A stretch of 64,000 bases of DNA from Methylococcales bacterium (GTDB lineage Bacteria > Pseudomonadota > Gammaproteobacteria > Methylococcales > Methylomonadaceae): NCBI GenBank assembly GCA_023145835.1, contig JAGLDH010000001.1, positions 23,867 to 87,866 on the forward strand, written 5' to 3'. Below the pieces are notes generated by a model, which saw only the letters and a program-made list of their open reading frames with translations, searched no databases and was not told the DNA's origin. Shown here in pieces: positions 1 to 7,651 of the stretch (within the stretch, counting starts at the first letter, position 1; each line of letters begins with the position of its first letter). Position numbers and translations under genes: made by a program.

Positions 1-2
1 AT

Positions 3-1232
3 AGCAATGGTGTAGAAGGCGAGTTTTTTGTCTGGACACCTAATCAAATAAAACAAGCTTTATCTCCTAAACTTGCCACACGTGCTATAGATTTATACGG
101 CGTAACACCCTTAGGTAATTTTGAAGGTCATTCAATTTTATATCTAGCTACTAAACTAGAAAATTATGCTCAAAAACATGATGTGACGATACAAGCGTTA
201 CTTTCTCAAATTGAGCAAATAAGAAAAGACCTAAAATCCTTTCGTCAACAACGCGTTCCTCCCTTGCTTGATGACAAAATCGTAACGGCATGGAATGCCA
301 TGATGATAGACACACTAGTCTTAGCATTTGAAGTTCTAAAACAACCTGAATACCTTACAGCAGCAGAAAAAACTGCTCATTGGTTGTGGGATAATAATCG
401 TCAACCATCAGGGGACCTCTGGCGAATTCATTGGCAAGGACATTCATCGGTCACTGGCAATCAACAAGATTATGCTTTTTTTTCTAATGCATTAATAAAA
501 CTATATGATCAAACGGGAAATGAGCAATGGCTTACTAAGGCTCAGCTATTAACAGACACCATGATCCAATTGTTTTGGGATGAGAAAAACCATGGTTTTT
601 TTATGAATACAGCCACTGAAAGCCAGTCTATGATGGTACGGCCAAAAGATATTAAAGACAGTGCTATACCCTCTGCTAATGCAGTTGCCACCCATGTTTT
701 AGCAAAATTAACTAAACGCACTACACTATTAAATTATCCTAGAAAAGCAAAAGCTATATTAGCTGCATTTTCCACTAAAATTAATAATAGCCCTACAAGT
801 TTTACCCATTTTTTAAGTGCAGCAGCATTACTTAATGAGGCTGAAATAAGTTCAGTTCAATATGCAGCCAAAGGTGCCGTTGCTGTTCGGGCTAATCGTT
901 CAGAAGATAATAAACTCTTCATATTTATTAATATAAAACCAGGTTGGCATATTAATGCTCATCAACCTTTGCAAAATAATTTAATTCCCACCAAAGTAAG
1001 TTTGATTGAAAATAAACTTAACCAAATTATTTATCCAACACCAATCATTAAAAAATTGAGCTTTGGACAAAAAGAACTCGCATTATATGAAAATAAAGTT
1101 ATTCTGAAAGCCACGCTTCCTGATGAACTAGAACATAACTCAAGTATTGCCGCTCAAGTCCAATTACAAGCTTGTAATGACAAACACTGTTTAGCTCCAG
1201 AGACAATCGATATTAAAATCTTCTCACTATAA
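3..1232 (+). CDS. YyaL/DUF255-type thioredoxin-domain protein, 3' part, with C-terminal DsbD-alpha-like domain (5' truncated)
   Basis: The frame is open from base 3, so the gene begins outside the window and only its last 409 codons are seen. The motifs EGEFFVWTP (visible residues 5-13), GNFEGHSIL and DDKIVTAWNAMM (about 90-101) match the alpha/alpha-barrel part of YyaL/SPATA20-like proteins, whose N-terminal thioredoxin domain would lie upstream. From about residue 295 a different domain begins: GWHINAHQP (about 314-322) and CNDKHCLAPET (about 391-401) closely resemble the N-terminal periplasmic domain of DsbD, including its cysteine pair (Cx4C here, Cx5C in E. coli). This suggests a periplasmic thiol-redox role for the tail. 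The family's exact reaction is not known. A hairpin follows the stop. Confidence 0.8.
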   Translation, partial: SNGVEGEFFVWTPNQIKQALSPKLATRAIDLYGVTPLGNFEGHSILYLATKLENYAQKHDVTIQALLSQIEQIRKDLKSFRQQRVPPLLDDKIVTAWNAMMIDTLVLAFEVLKQPEYLTAAEKTAHWLWDNNRQPSGDLWRIHWQGHSSVTGNQQDYAFFSNALIKLYDQTGNEQWLTKAQLLTDTMIQLFWDEKNHGFFMNTATESQSMMVRPKDIKDSAIPSANAVATHVLAKLTKRTTLLNYPRKAKAILAAFSTKINNSPTSFTHFLSAAALLNEAEISSVQYAAKGAVAVRANRSEDNKLFIFINIKPGWHINAHQPLQNNLIPTKVSLIENKLNQIIYPTPIIKKLSFGQKELALYENKVILKATLPDELEHNSSIAAQVQLQACNDKHCLAPETIDIKIFSL

Positions 1233-1234
1233 TC

Positions 1235-1264
1235 GCCTATTCATGAACCATACATGAATTAGGC
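1235..1264 (+). terminator. Terminator-like hairpin after the YyaL-type gene
   Basis: An 11-12 base inverted repeat (GCCTATTCATG, loop AACCATA, CATGAATTAGGC) starts two bases after the stop codon, with one bulged base and a weakly T-rich tail. Its position fits transcription termination. The T-run is poor. Confidence 0.55.
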
Positions 1265-1314
1265 ATTTATCAAACCACATTAAAAACTATAACCCTCTTA
1301 CCTTGTTTTTACCC

Positions 1315-1343
1315 TTGATAAATCATTAGAACCAGCGTATAAA
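1315..1343 (+). promoter_or_regulatory. Sigma70-type promoter for the discoidin-domain gene
   Basis: TTGATA (1315-1320) and TATAAA (1338-1343) are separated by exactly 17 bases. They lie 55 bases upstream of the ATG at 1399 in an otherwise empty interval. Confidence 0.6.
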
Positions 1344-1357
1344 AATACCCTTTTAGA

Positions 1358-1372
1358 TAATAATGATTATCC
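1358..1372. promoter_or_regulatory. Candidate Fur-like operator
   Basis: TAATAATGATTATCC matches 12 of 14 specified positions of the 7-1-7 Fur box (TGATAAT-N-ATTATCA). It sits just downstream of the predicted -10, over the expected transcript start, where a repressor would block initiation. The AT-rich background raises the chance of a random match. Confidence 0.35.
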
Positions 1373-1398
1373 TTTTTCCACAAAATAGGAGTACACAC

Positions 1399-2226
1399 AT
1401 GATTTTTAAGGGTATAACAAGATACGCTTTTTTTGGCTTAATAACACTTAGCTCAGCATTTTCTTTTGCAGCCACTGTGAACCTTACAGCAAATCCGGGA
1501 GTCACCGCCACTGCGAGCAAATCATTAAACGAATTTAAGCCAGAAAATGCTATCGATTCAAACCCATTAACAGGCTGGAATTCTGGAATAAACCCCCCTC
1601 AATGGATAGAAATCAATTTAGGCTCTAGAAAAGAAATATCAGAAATAAAAGCAGTAGTTGACCAATCACCCGCAGGAAATACAATCCACAATGTGTATTT
1701 TGATAATGTACTAAGTCATACATGGGATCAAGTGACAGAGAAAAGTAGCCCCTTAACATTGACATTACCGTCACCCATAAAAGCTCAAAAAATCAGAATT
1801 GAAACAACTACCTCACCTTCTTGGGTAGCTTGGTATGAAGTTTCCGTATTTGGTTCTGATACAACCACACCTCCTTCTGCAGAATATCAAAATAATGCAA
1901 CGACTCTCACACAAAGCAGGGAGTTATCCATTCCTGTCATTGAGTATCAAAGAGTAGGACAGCAACCATTATTTTATTCAGCGACATTAATTCCGCATGG
2001 AAAAAATGCAGCAGGTGACTTATTATGGAAACTAAAAAGCTATGCTCCTGTGGCAAGCGTACCACTCAACACAGTTTCAGCTCATCTTTCCGACAACCCA
2101 AGTACCTTTTTTATGAAATTTGATTCAGTAAAACAAGGCCAAAATAATTATTGGGCTCAATTTGCATTTGAAGGTAATACTGGAGGAGATTTGGTTTGGA
2201 AACTACTGGATTTTGGTTCTAACTAA
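1399..2226 (+). CDS. Secreted F5/8 type C (discoidin) domain protein
   Basis: The product is 275 residues with a signal peptide (about 1-24, ending FSFA) and a discoidin-type beta-sandwich at about 25-155. Hallmarks are NAIDSNPLTGWNSG-like and QWIEINLGS segments. Such domains usually bind carbohydrate or other cell-surface ligands. The C-terminal half has two similar stretches containing GDLLWKL and GDLVWKL and is not recognised. The start at 1399 is chosen over an in-frame ATG at 1363 because AGGAG (1387-1391) sits 7 bases upstream and the signal peptide begins there. The gene stands alone with its own promoter and a possible Fur-like site, so it may be an iron-responsive exported surface or binding protein; that role is inference. 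Confidence 0.75.
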   Translation: MIFKGITRYAFFGLITLSSAFSFAATVNLTANPGVTATASKSLNEFKPENAIDSNPLTGWNSGINPPQWIEINLGSRKEISEIKAVVDQSPAGNTIHNVYFDNVLSHTWDQVTEKSSPLTLTLPSPIKAQKIRIETTTSPSWVAWYEVSVFGSDTTTPPSAEYQNNATTLTQSRELSIPVIEYQRVGQQPLFYSATLIPHGKNAAGDLLWKLKSYAPVASVPLNTVSAHLSDNPSTFFMKFDSVKQGQNNYWAQFAFEGNTGGDLVWKLLDFGSN

Positions 2227-2242
2227 TCGACCAATCGTCTAA

Positions 2243-2279
2243 ATGTAAACATGATCTGCTCCATTGATCATGTTTACAT
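2243..2279. terminator. Perfect 14-bp inverted repeat between convergent genes
   Basis: ATGTAAACATGATC (2243-2256) and GATCATGTTTACAT (2266-2279) form a perfect stem around a 9-base loop. It lies between the plus-strand discoidin gene and the minus-strand ribA, the usual place for a bidirectional terminator. No strong T-run follows on either strand. Confidence 0.6.
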
Positions 2280-2307
2280 CTTTATAAAACGTAAGAGGCA
2301 CACCTGA

Positions 2308-2946
2308 TTATTTTGAATCTTTCTTATCAGACATAGTTAACATATGGCTCATTTTTTCAACTTTAGTCTTTAAATAATCCACATTATCATGGTGAATATG
2401 AGTTTCTATGGGAATACGCTGATCAACTTGTACACCTAATTTAATAAGTTCTTCGATCTTTTTAGGGTTATTAGTAATTAAAGAAATCGACTCTACACTA
2501 AGATCTTCCAACATCAATGCAGCAAAGTCATATACTCTTTCATCTGCAAGATGACCTAAATGAATATTAGCATCAACGGTATCTAATCCTTTATCTTGAA
2601 GATTATAAGCTTGTAATTTTTTTAATAGCCCAATACCACGACCTTCTTGCCTTAAATAAATCAAAATACCGCAGCCCGCCTTATCTATCAGCTTTAAAGC
2701 CATATCAAGTTGTTCACCACAATCACAACGACGAGAACCTAAAACATCGCCCGTAAAGCATTCTGAATGAATTCGAACAGGAATACCTTTTTTATTAGTC
2801 ACATCCCCTTTCACAAAAGCAATATGTTCTTTATCATCAATATTATTACTAAAATAGTGTAAGACAAATTCTCCATGCGCGGTTGGAATACGTGTTTGAA
2901 CTATATTTTTTAATTGAGCTATCACTTGTTTAGCAGTATTCTTCAA
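2308..2946 (-). CDS. ribA: GTP cyclohydrolase II
   Basis: RibA opens the imidazole ring of GTP to give the first riboflavin precursor, releasing formate and pyrophosphate in the cytoplasm. The 212-residue length is typical of a stand-alone enzyme (no fused RibB). The zinc ligands C63, C74 and C76 lie in SECFTGDVLGSRRCDCGEQ with the same spacing as in E. coli. YLRQEGRGIGLL carries the substrate-binding and catalytic segment. The gene is last in a minus-strand run, starting 18 bases after the methyltransferase stop, so there is no room for an FMN riboswitch leader. Confidence 0.95.
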   Translation of the reverse strand: MKNTAKQVIAQLKNIVQTRIPTAHGEFVLHYFSNNIDDKEHIAFVKGDVTNKKGIPVRIHSECFTGDVLGSRRCDCGEQLDMALKLIDKAGCGILIYLRQEGRGIGLLKKLQAYNLQDKGLDTVDANIHLGHLADERVYDFAALMLEDLSVESISLITNNPKKIEELIKLGVQVDQRIPIETHIHHDNVDYLKTKVEKMSHMLTMSDKKDSK

Positions 2947-2964
2947 TGATTTACCTTAATTACT

Positions 2965-3585
2965 TTATTGCTTTATTGCTTGTATTATTTTCACTGTGTC
3001 ACTACTGGCAGGATCTACCAGTACCTTTTCAAACCCACATGCTTGAACATTTTTGACTGTTTGTCTATTAATATTAGCACCAAAGAATAGTGCAACAAAC
3101 GGGTTTAAAAAGTTCATTATTGCTGACTTAATCGTGCTTGAACTAAGAACATGTTCCAATAAAAGAATCTGTCCTCCTGGCTTACAAACCCTATATAGTT
3201 CTTGTAATCCCTTAATAGGCTGAGGAACAGAACAAAAAACGAAAGATGCTATGATAGTATCAAAGCTATTATCTGCATAACATAAAGATTGCACATCCAT
3301 CAAAACCAACTCGACTGAAACTTTATTTTTATGACGCTTCTTTCTAGCTTCTCTTAACATATCCTGGCTAAAATCTACTGCTGTAACTCGAATATCTGGA
3401 GGATAGAAAGAAAAGTTTTTGCCTGTTCCGACACCCACCTCCAATAGATCCTCACCTTTAACTTTGCTCCATAAAATTTTTCGGCGCTGTTTAAAAGCTA
3501 TCCCCTCTAAAAAACCTTCCAAGGCATCAAAAAAAGGAGCTATCCGATTATATCTTTTTTTTACTTTTTCGCTATCAGCTTGCAT
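2965..3585 (-). CDS. Class I SAM-dependent methyltransferase (UbiE/PmtA-like)
   Basis: The 206-residue protein has the SAM-binding motif I, LLEVGVGTGKNFSFY (about 47-61), the acidic end of beta 2 in VTAVDFSQDM (about 67-76), and a motif II/III region with IIASFVFCSVPQP and ELYRVCKPGGQILLLEHV. These mark the Methyltransf_11 group that includes ubiquinone/menaquinone and phospholipid N-methyltransferases. The substrate cannot be read from the sequence. The HVLSS...NPFVALFFGANINRQT region resembles small-lipid methyltransferases, so a quinone or phosphatidylethanolamine substrate is possible. It lies between the Tim44-like gene and ribA with short gaps of 12 and 18 bases, suggesting one transcript. 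Confidence 0.8.
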   Translation of the reverse strand: MQADSEKVKKRYNRIAPFFDALEGFLEGIAFKQRRKILWSKVKGEDLLEVGVGTGKNFSFYPPDIRVTAVDFSQDMLREARKKRHKNKVSVELVLMDVQSLCYADNSFDTIIASFVFCSVPQPIKGLQELYRVCKPGGQILLLEHVLSSSTIKSAIMNFLNPFVALFFGANINRQTVKNVQACGFEKVLVDPASSDTVKIIQAIKQ

Positions 3586-3597
3586 TTTAACTCTCTA

Positions 3598-4554
3598 TTA
3601 CTCTAATTGCTGAATTCCATCAAGATACCATTTAGGTTGTAAACTGTTTTTAGACTTTATAAAATGCCAAACTTCTCTTACCTGATTTGCCTGACTATCA
3701 GTATTCTCCCTAATAATAGAATCAAATAAAACGACAGCTTCTAACTCAGAACTTATCTCTCTTATGCTCAATAATTCTGCATCCACTTTTAACACATCGG
3801 TTTGATTTGTTTCAGCAGATGCTTTTAACTGCCCCTGAATTTCAGCAAAAACCTTGTCTGTAGTTAACCCTCTAATCTCTACTAAATCTTGTTTATCCCA
3901 CGCTGTTTGCAAATCCTTAAATGCACCTGTTGCTCCCTTAAGAAAATCAGATTCATCAAAACCAGCAGGAACAGTATTTTCTTCAAAATCAGCATCATCT
4001 TGAAAATTGGTATCAGATAAAGAATTTTTCTTATTTTCTTTGTTGAACATAACATCGGTATCAAAACTAGCTGAACTTTGTCTTGATGATGAAGAAAATG
4101 GTTCCGGTTTATAACCATTCTGCTGAGCAGTATAGTCACTTCGACTATATGCAGGTCGCTGTCTTGCGCCTGATTTAGCTGCAAATAATTTAAAGAGTAG
4201 GTAAGCTATTCCTCCAAAGATCAAAATATCCATAAAGTTGATCCCTTCAAATGCACCACCAAATAGCATTGCACCTATCATACCACCCAGTGCCAAGCCT
4301 CCTAACATCCCCATTAATCCTCCACGACGACTCATATTTTGTCTAGACGCCTGATTATGATTGTAAGCTTTTTGCTGGCTTGCTGAACGTTTAGGGGTTG
4401 AATTATTAGATTGACGAAAAGGTTTGCTAAAAGACGATTTCCCTCCAAAAGACCCACCAGATCCAAATCGTTTAGCTTCAGCATCGGGAATACTCGACAA
4501 AGCTAAAGTAAGGCTAATTAACAATGTTACAAATAATCCCGTGTTTTTCTTCAT
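3598..4554 (-). CDS. Tim44-like domain membrane protein
   Basis: The 318-residue protein begins with a signal or anchor segment (about 1-27, ending DAEA). A Gly/Ser/Lys-rich low-complexity stretch (RFGSGGSFGGKSSFSKPF) and one or two glycine-rich membrane segments at about 80-125 follow. The last 120 residues form a Tim44-like domain (ATGAFKDLQTAWDKQDLVEIRG onward; tail REVWHFIKSK and WYLDGIQQLE). Bacterial members of this family are common in gammaproteobacteria and of uncertain function; by analogy with mitochondrial Tim44 they are assumed to bind other proteins at membranes. It is the first gene of the minus-strand run leading to ribA and is divergent from the metal-efflux region. Confidence 0.8.
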   Translation of the reverse strand: MKKNTGLFVTLLISLTLALSSIPDAEAKRFGSGGSFGGKSSFSKPFRQSNNSTPKRSASQQKAYNHNQASRQNMSRRGGLMGMLGGLALGGMIGAMLFGGAFEGINFMDILIFGGIAYLLFKLFAAKSGARQRPAYSRSDYTAQQNGYKPEPFSSSSRQSSASFDTDVMFNKENKKNSLSDTNFQDDADFEENTVPAGFDESDFLKGATGAFKDLQTAWDKQDLVEIRGLTTDKVFAEIQGQLKASAETNQTDVLKVDAELLSIREISSELEAVVLFDSIIRENTDSQANQVREVWHFIKSKNSLQPKWYLDGIQQLE

Positions 4555-4659
4555 AATTTCTCAAATAAACTATTGCTATTTTTAACACATCAGAAATAAA
4601 ATTAGTGTTTTCTTATATTTATAGTTACAATTATACCTCTAGTCACACTCTCTACTTAA

Positions 4660-5058
4660 ATGTTTTTATCGCCGACTAAATTGCTCACTACTCTATTGGT
4701 ATTGCTACAATTGATAGCACCATTAATGCATGTACATGCAAGTGGAGAATCATTTGATAATGGAATTCATCTCCCAGGGTTAGAACATTTTAGTGTAACG
4801 AATGACTCTCCCACCTTCCTACCAATAAATCACCCCTTAACTGATGAACACACAATAATCAGTATTGGGGCTGCCATAAAACAAAATAAGATACTTTCTG
4901 ATAGTTCACAAGTTTTTTATTTGCTCAACAGCATATTTACGCTTAATTCTGTGATCAATAGAGTATCTATTTTTGACTCTCTCTATTACCATCAAAATCA
5001 TATTTCTACAGCACATTATACTTTGCTGCCTTCTCGTGCCTCCCCAACCAAGATATAA
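4660..5058 (+). CDS. Small exported protein preceding the RND efflux genes
   Basis: The 132-residue product has a hydrophobic N-terminus (about 1-27, LLTTLLVLLQLIAPLMHVHA) that looks like a signal peptide, then a short polar domain with no recognisable fold. The pattern APLMHVHASG ... GIHLPGLEHF and the C-terminal LPSRASPTKI resemble unnamed small proteins found upstream of metal-efflux operons in related bacteria; this is recalled, not searched. The histidines could bind metal. No strong ribosome site precedes the ATG, and about 240 bases separate it from the channel gene, so co-transcription is uncertain. Confidence 0.55.
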   Translation: MFLSPTKLLTTLLVLLQLIAPLMHVHASGESFDNGIHLPGLEHFSVTNDSPTFLPINHPLTDEHTIISIGAAIKQNKILSDSSQVFYLLNSIFTLNSVINRVSIFDSLYYHQNHISTAHYTLLPSRASPTKI

Positions 5059-5223
5059 CTATTTTCTAATAAAAACTCTAACCTATCTCTCAAATTCAAT
5101 ATATTTCGACTAGAATTACTGTGTGATTTCTTAGAGCCAACTCAAAATTTTTCTACACTATTATCAATTGTTTTCAAGCAAAAAATAGCCAAACATTTCA
5201 TTTCGTAAATTATAAGGTTAATC

Positions 5224-5239
5224 ATTACCGGCCGATAAT
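5224..5239. promoter_or_regulatory. Imperfect 16-bp palindrome upstream of the efflux operon
   Basis: ATTACCGGCCGATAAT is symmetrical apart from one base pair and is unusually GC-rich in its centre for this region. It lies about 60 bases before the TolC-type start. It may be an operator for a metal-responsive regulator, but nothing else supports this. Confidence 0.25.
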
Positions 5240-5300
5240 CAATCGTGTAATGATGACATTTTTGTACTTACTTACAAACAACTTTACCTGGAGTTCCATC

Positions 5301-6557
5301 ATGTCTAACTTTAGACATATTATAAGATCACTGTTTTTAATACTGTTAGCTTCGCCCATTTGCTATGCCCATGAGCACGCTATCGTTGATCATCATCACT
5401 ATTTTCAAATTGATAAAACGCTAACTCTATCTAAAGTCATCAAACTAACTTTAGAAAAGTTTCCAGATCAAATGCTGAGCTCTGCACTAAAACAAGAAGC
5501 AGATGCTTTGCAACAAAGAGGTCATAGTTTATTAGCTGGAGCCCCAACTTTTGCCATGCGTTATCAAGATGATTTACCTGGTGATGATATTGGTTCCAGA
5601 GAAATTGAAGCCGAATTAGAACTCCCTTTATGGAATTGGGGTCAACGTTCTGCCGGACAGGCCGTTGCAGAACAAGCACACCTTGTTGCAAAGGGACAAT
5701 CTTCAGTTATACTGTTAAATGTAGCAGGATTAGTTAGATCTGCTTTATGGAATATAGAGCTAGAAACTCTTCGCCACGAACAAGCCATATTAAACTTAGG
5801 TATTTCTGAAAAACTCCTCAATAAAGTAAAACGCAGACTTGAATTAGGTGATTTACCTCGCTCAGATTTATTACTAGCTCAAAGTGATCATCTAGAAAAA
5901 CGCGCCTTACTAGCAAAAGCCGAGGCTGAACTAATGCATGCTCGCAAGGGCTATATTAGCCTAACTCAAATAACGATACTTCCCTCCTCTTTCAAAGAAG
6001 AACTAAGTTCTATTAAAGAAATCACAGAAAATCATCCCAAGCTATTTGCCATTAATGCTGTTGTTAATCGAAAACAAGCAGAGCTTAACTGGGTAAAATC
6101 TGCCGGCTCAGGTCAAAACAGCTTTATTCTGGGAGGAAAAAGTGAAAAAGGTGATGAAAATGATGATGATATTGAAAGCATGAGTGTAGAAGTATCCATC
6201 CCATTTGGTGGTAGTGCTCATCTAGCACCTGAAATTGCCTCTGCAAATATTGAACTAACAGAGGCACTAGCACAAAGATCGCACCTTTTTCGAGATTTAG
6301 AAAAAGAACACCATGAAGCAGAGCATGCTTTAGAAGTAACTAGAACCGAACTAAAAATTGCCAATGAACTCAAACAAATTGCCGAACATCATTTAAAAAT
6401 GACGGATCTAAGTTTTGCTGCAGGTGAAATCAATTTAATGGATTTACTCAAAATTCAAGCTCGAACACATAACGCTACTCTTTTAGCTAACGAGCATGAA
6501 ATTATGTTACAGAAAAACATTGCCCTATATAACCAAGCAGTTGGAGTACTACCATGA
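5301..6557 (+). CDS. TolC-family outer-membrane channel of a heavy-metal RND system (CzcC/CusC-like)
   Basis: The protein (418 residues) has a signal peptide (about 1-23) followed by a histidine-rich start (HEHAIVDHHHYF) that could bind metal. The body is the alternating helical and strand repeat of TolC-type channels: SALKQEADALQQRG, MRYQDDLPGD, LELPLWNWGQRSAG and LELGDLPRSDLLLAQSDHL in the first half; VEVSIPFGG and FAAGEINLMDLLKIQART in the second. The start at 5301 is preferred over 5250 because GGAG lies 8 bases upstream and a signal peptide begins there. The stop overlaps the adaptor gene by 4 bases, indicating translational coupling. Confidence 0.88.
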   Translation: MSNFRHIIRSLFLILLASPICYAHEHAIVDHHHYFQIDKTLTLSKVIKLTLEKFPDQMLSSALKQEADALQQRGHSLLAGAPTFAMRYQDDLPGDDIGSREIEAELELPLWNWGQRSAGQAVAEQAHLVAKGQSSVILLNVAGLVRSALWNIELETLRHEQAILNLGISEKLLNKVKRRLELGDLPRSDLLLAQSDHLEKRALLAKAEAELMHARKGYISLTQITILPSSFKEELSSIKEITENHPKLFAINAVVNRKQAELNWVKSAGSGQNSFILGGKSEKGDENDDDIESMSVEVSIPFGGSAHLAPEIASANIELTEALAQRSHLFRDLEKEHHEAEHALEVTRTELKIANELKQIAEHHLKMTDLSFAAGEINLMDLLKIQARTHNATLLANEHEIMLQKNIALYNQAVGVLP

Positions 6558-7651
6558 AAAAAACTTTGCTCGTATTTTTGTTTTTAACATGTACTGCTAC
6601 TAAAGCTAGTGACAACCAAATAATGCTAACCCCGTCTCAGCTTAATAATCTAGGGGTAAAAATAGATAAACTGAAATCTGTTCAAGATATTCCACTGCTT
6701 TATGCACCAGCAAAAGTAGTTATTCCACCTAGTCAAGAATACATTGTAAGTACAGCACAAGCTGGATTAGTCAGTAAACTTTATGTTGCTATCGGAGATA
6801 AAGTCGAAAAAGATCAGATACTCGCATTAATTAAAAGCCCAGAGCTATTATCTCTTCAACGTCAATATCTTAAGGCGCAAAACGAGAAAAAACTCGCATG
6901 GACAAGTTACCAAAGAAATGAAAAGCTTTTAAAAGAAGGCATTATTTCTAATCGCCGCTGGCAGGAAAATCGTAATAATTATTTTGCTTTTGTGGCAGAA
7001 GCTAACGAAGCCAAGCAACTCCTGGAAATTGCAGGCATGTCTTCTAGTGACTTAAAAAAACTGACTACCCATCGCAAGCTAAGCAGCGAGTTAAGTATTC
7101 GTTCACCGATTAAAGGTGTCATTTTAAATCGTATGGGTACTGCCGGCGAAAGACTTGATGTTCTTGCGCCTATCTATCGCATTGCTAATTTGGATCAACT
7201 TTGGCTAGAGATCAATATTCCACAAGAGCGTATTGGGAAAATACTAATAACAGACAAAGTTAAGATAGATGGTACAGATGTGAGTGGAACCATCAGTTTA
7301 ATAGGTCAAAGTGTAAACTCTCAAACACAAACCATACTAACCAGAGCAATTATCTCTGACAAACAGCCTAGCTTAAGAGCAGGACAAAATGTTAACGTAC
7401 AAATTATTAAAGCTAGCACCCAACCAACATTTGTCATCCCAAACGCTGCTATAGCACAAAGCGAGGGGCAAGCTTATCTATTTATTCGGAATGACCAAGG
7501 GTTTAAAGTTAGCCCTATCAACGTTGTTGGTAAACAGAAACATCATTCTATTCTTACTGGTACAGATGCATTAAAAGAAAATATAGAAGTAGCTATTCGA
7601 GGCACCGTTGCTCTTAAAGCAAGTTGGTTAGACTTAGGGGGTGATGAATAA
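6554..7651 (+). CDS. Periplasmic adaptor (membrane fusion protein) of the heavy-metal RND system
   Basis: The 365-residue CzcB/CusB-type adaptor has a signal peptide (about 1-18) and no long metal-binding N-terminal extension. A lipoyl-like half-motif follows (AGLVSKLYVAIGDKVEKDQILALIKSPELL, about 70-99), then an alpha-hairpin (about 100-160). The second lipoyl half is at LSIRSPIKGVILNRMGTAGERLD, and beta-barrel and membrane-proximal domains lie at about 205-360. It links the inner-membrane pump to the channel. It overlaps the channel gene by 4 bases and the pump gene by 1. Confidence 0.9.
   Translation: MKKTLLVFLFLTCTATKASDNQIMLTPSQLNNLGVKIDKLKSVQDIPLLYAPAKVVIPPSQEYIVSTAQAGLVSKLYVAIGDKVEKDQILALIKSPELLSLQRQYLKAQNEKKLAWTSYQRNEKLLKEGIISNRRWQENRNNYFAFVAEANEAKQLLEIAGMSSSDLKKLTTHRKLSSELSIRSPIKGVILNRMGTAGERLDVLAPIYRIANLDQLWLEINIPQERIGKILITDKVKIDGTDVSGTISLIGQSVNSQTQTILTRAIISDKQPSLRAGQNVNVQIIKASTQPTFVIPNAAIAQSEGQAYLFIRNDQGFKVSPINVVGKQKHHSILTGTDALKENIEVAIRGTVALKASWLDLGGDE

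Noticed and set aside
2947..2964. FMN riboswitch upstream of ribA
   Set aside because: Only 18 bases separate ribA from the methyltransferase gene, too short for the aptamer.
3882..4184. 100-codon minus-strand frame inside the Tim44-like gene
   Set aside because: It is a frame-shifted shadow with leucine/isoleucine-rich, unstructured translation and no ribosome site.
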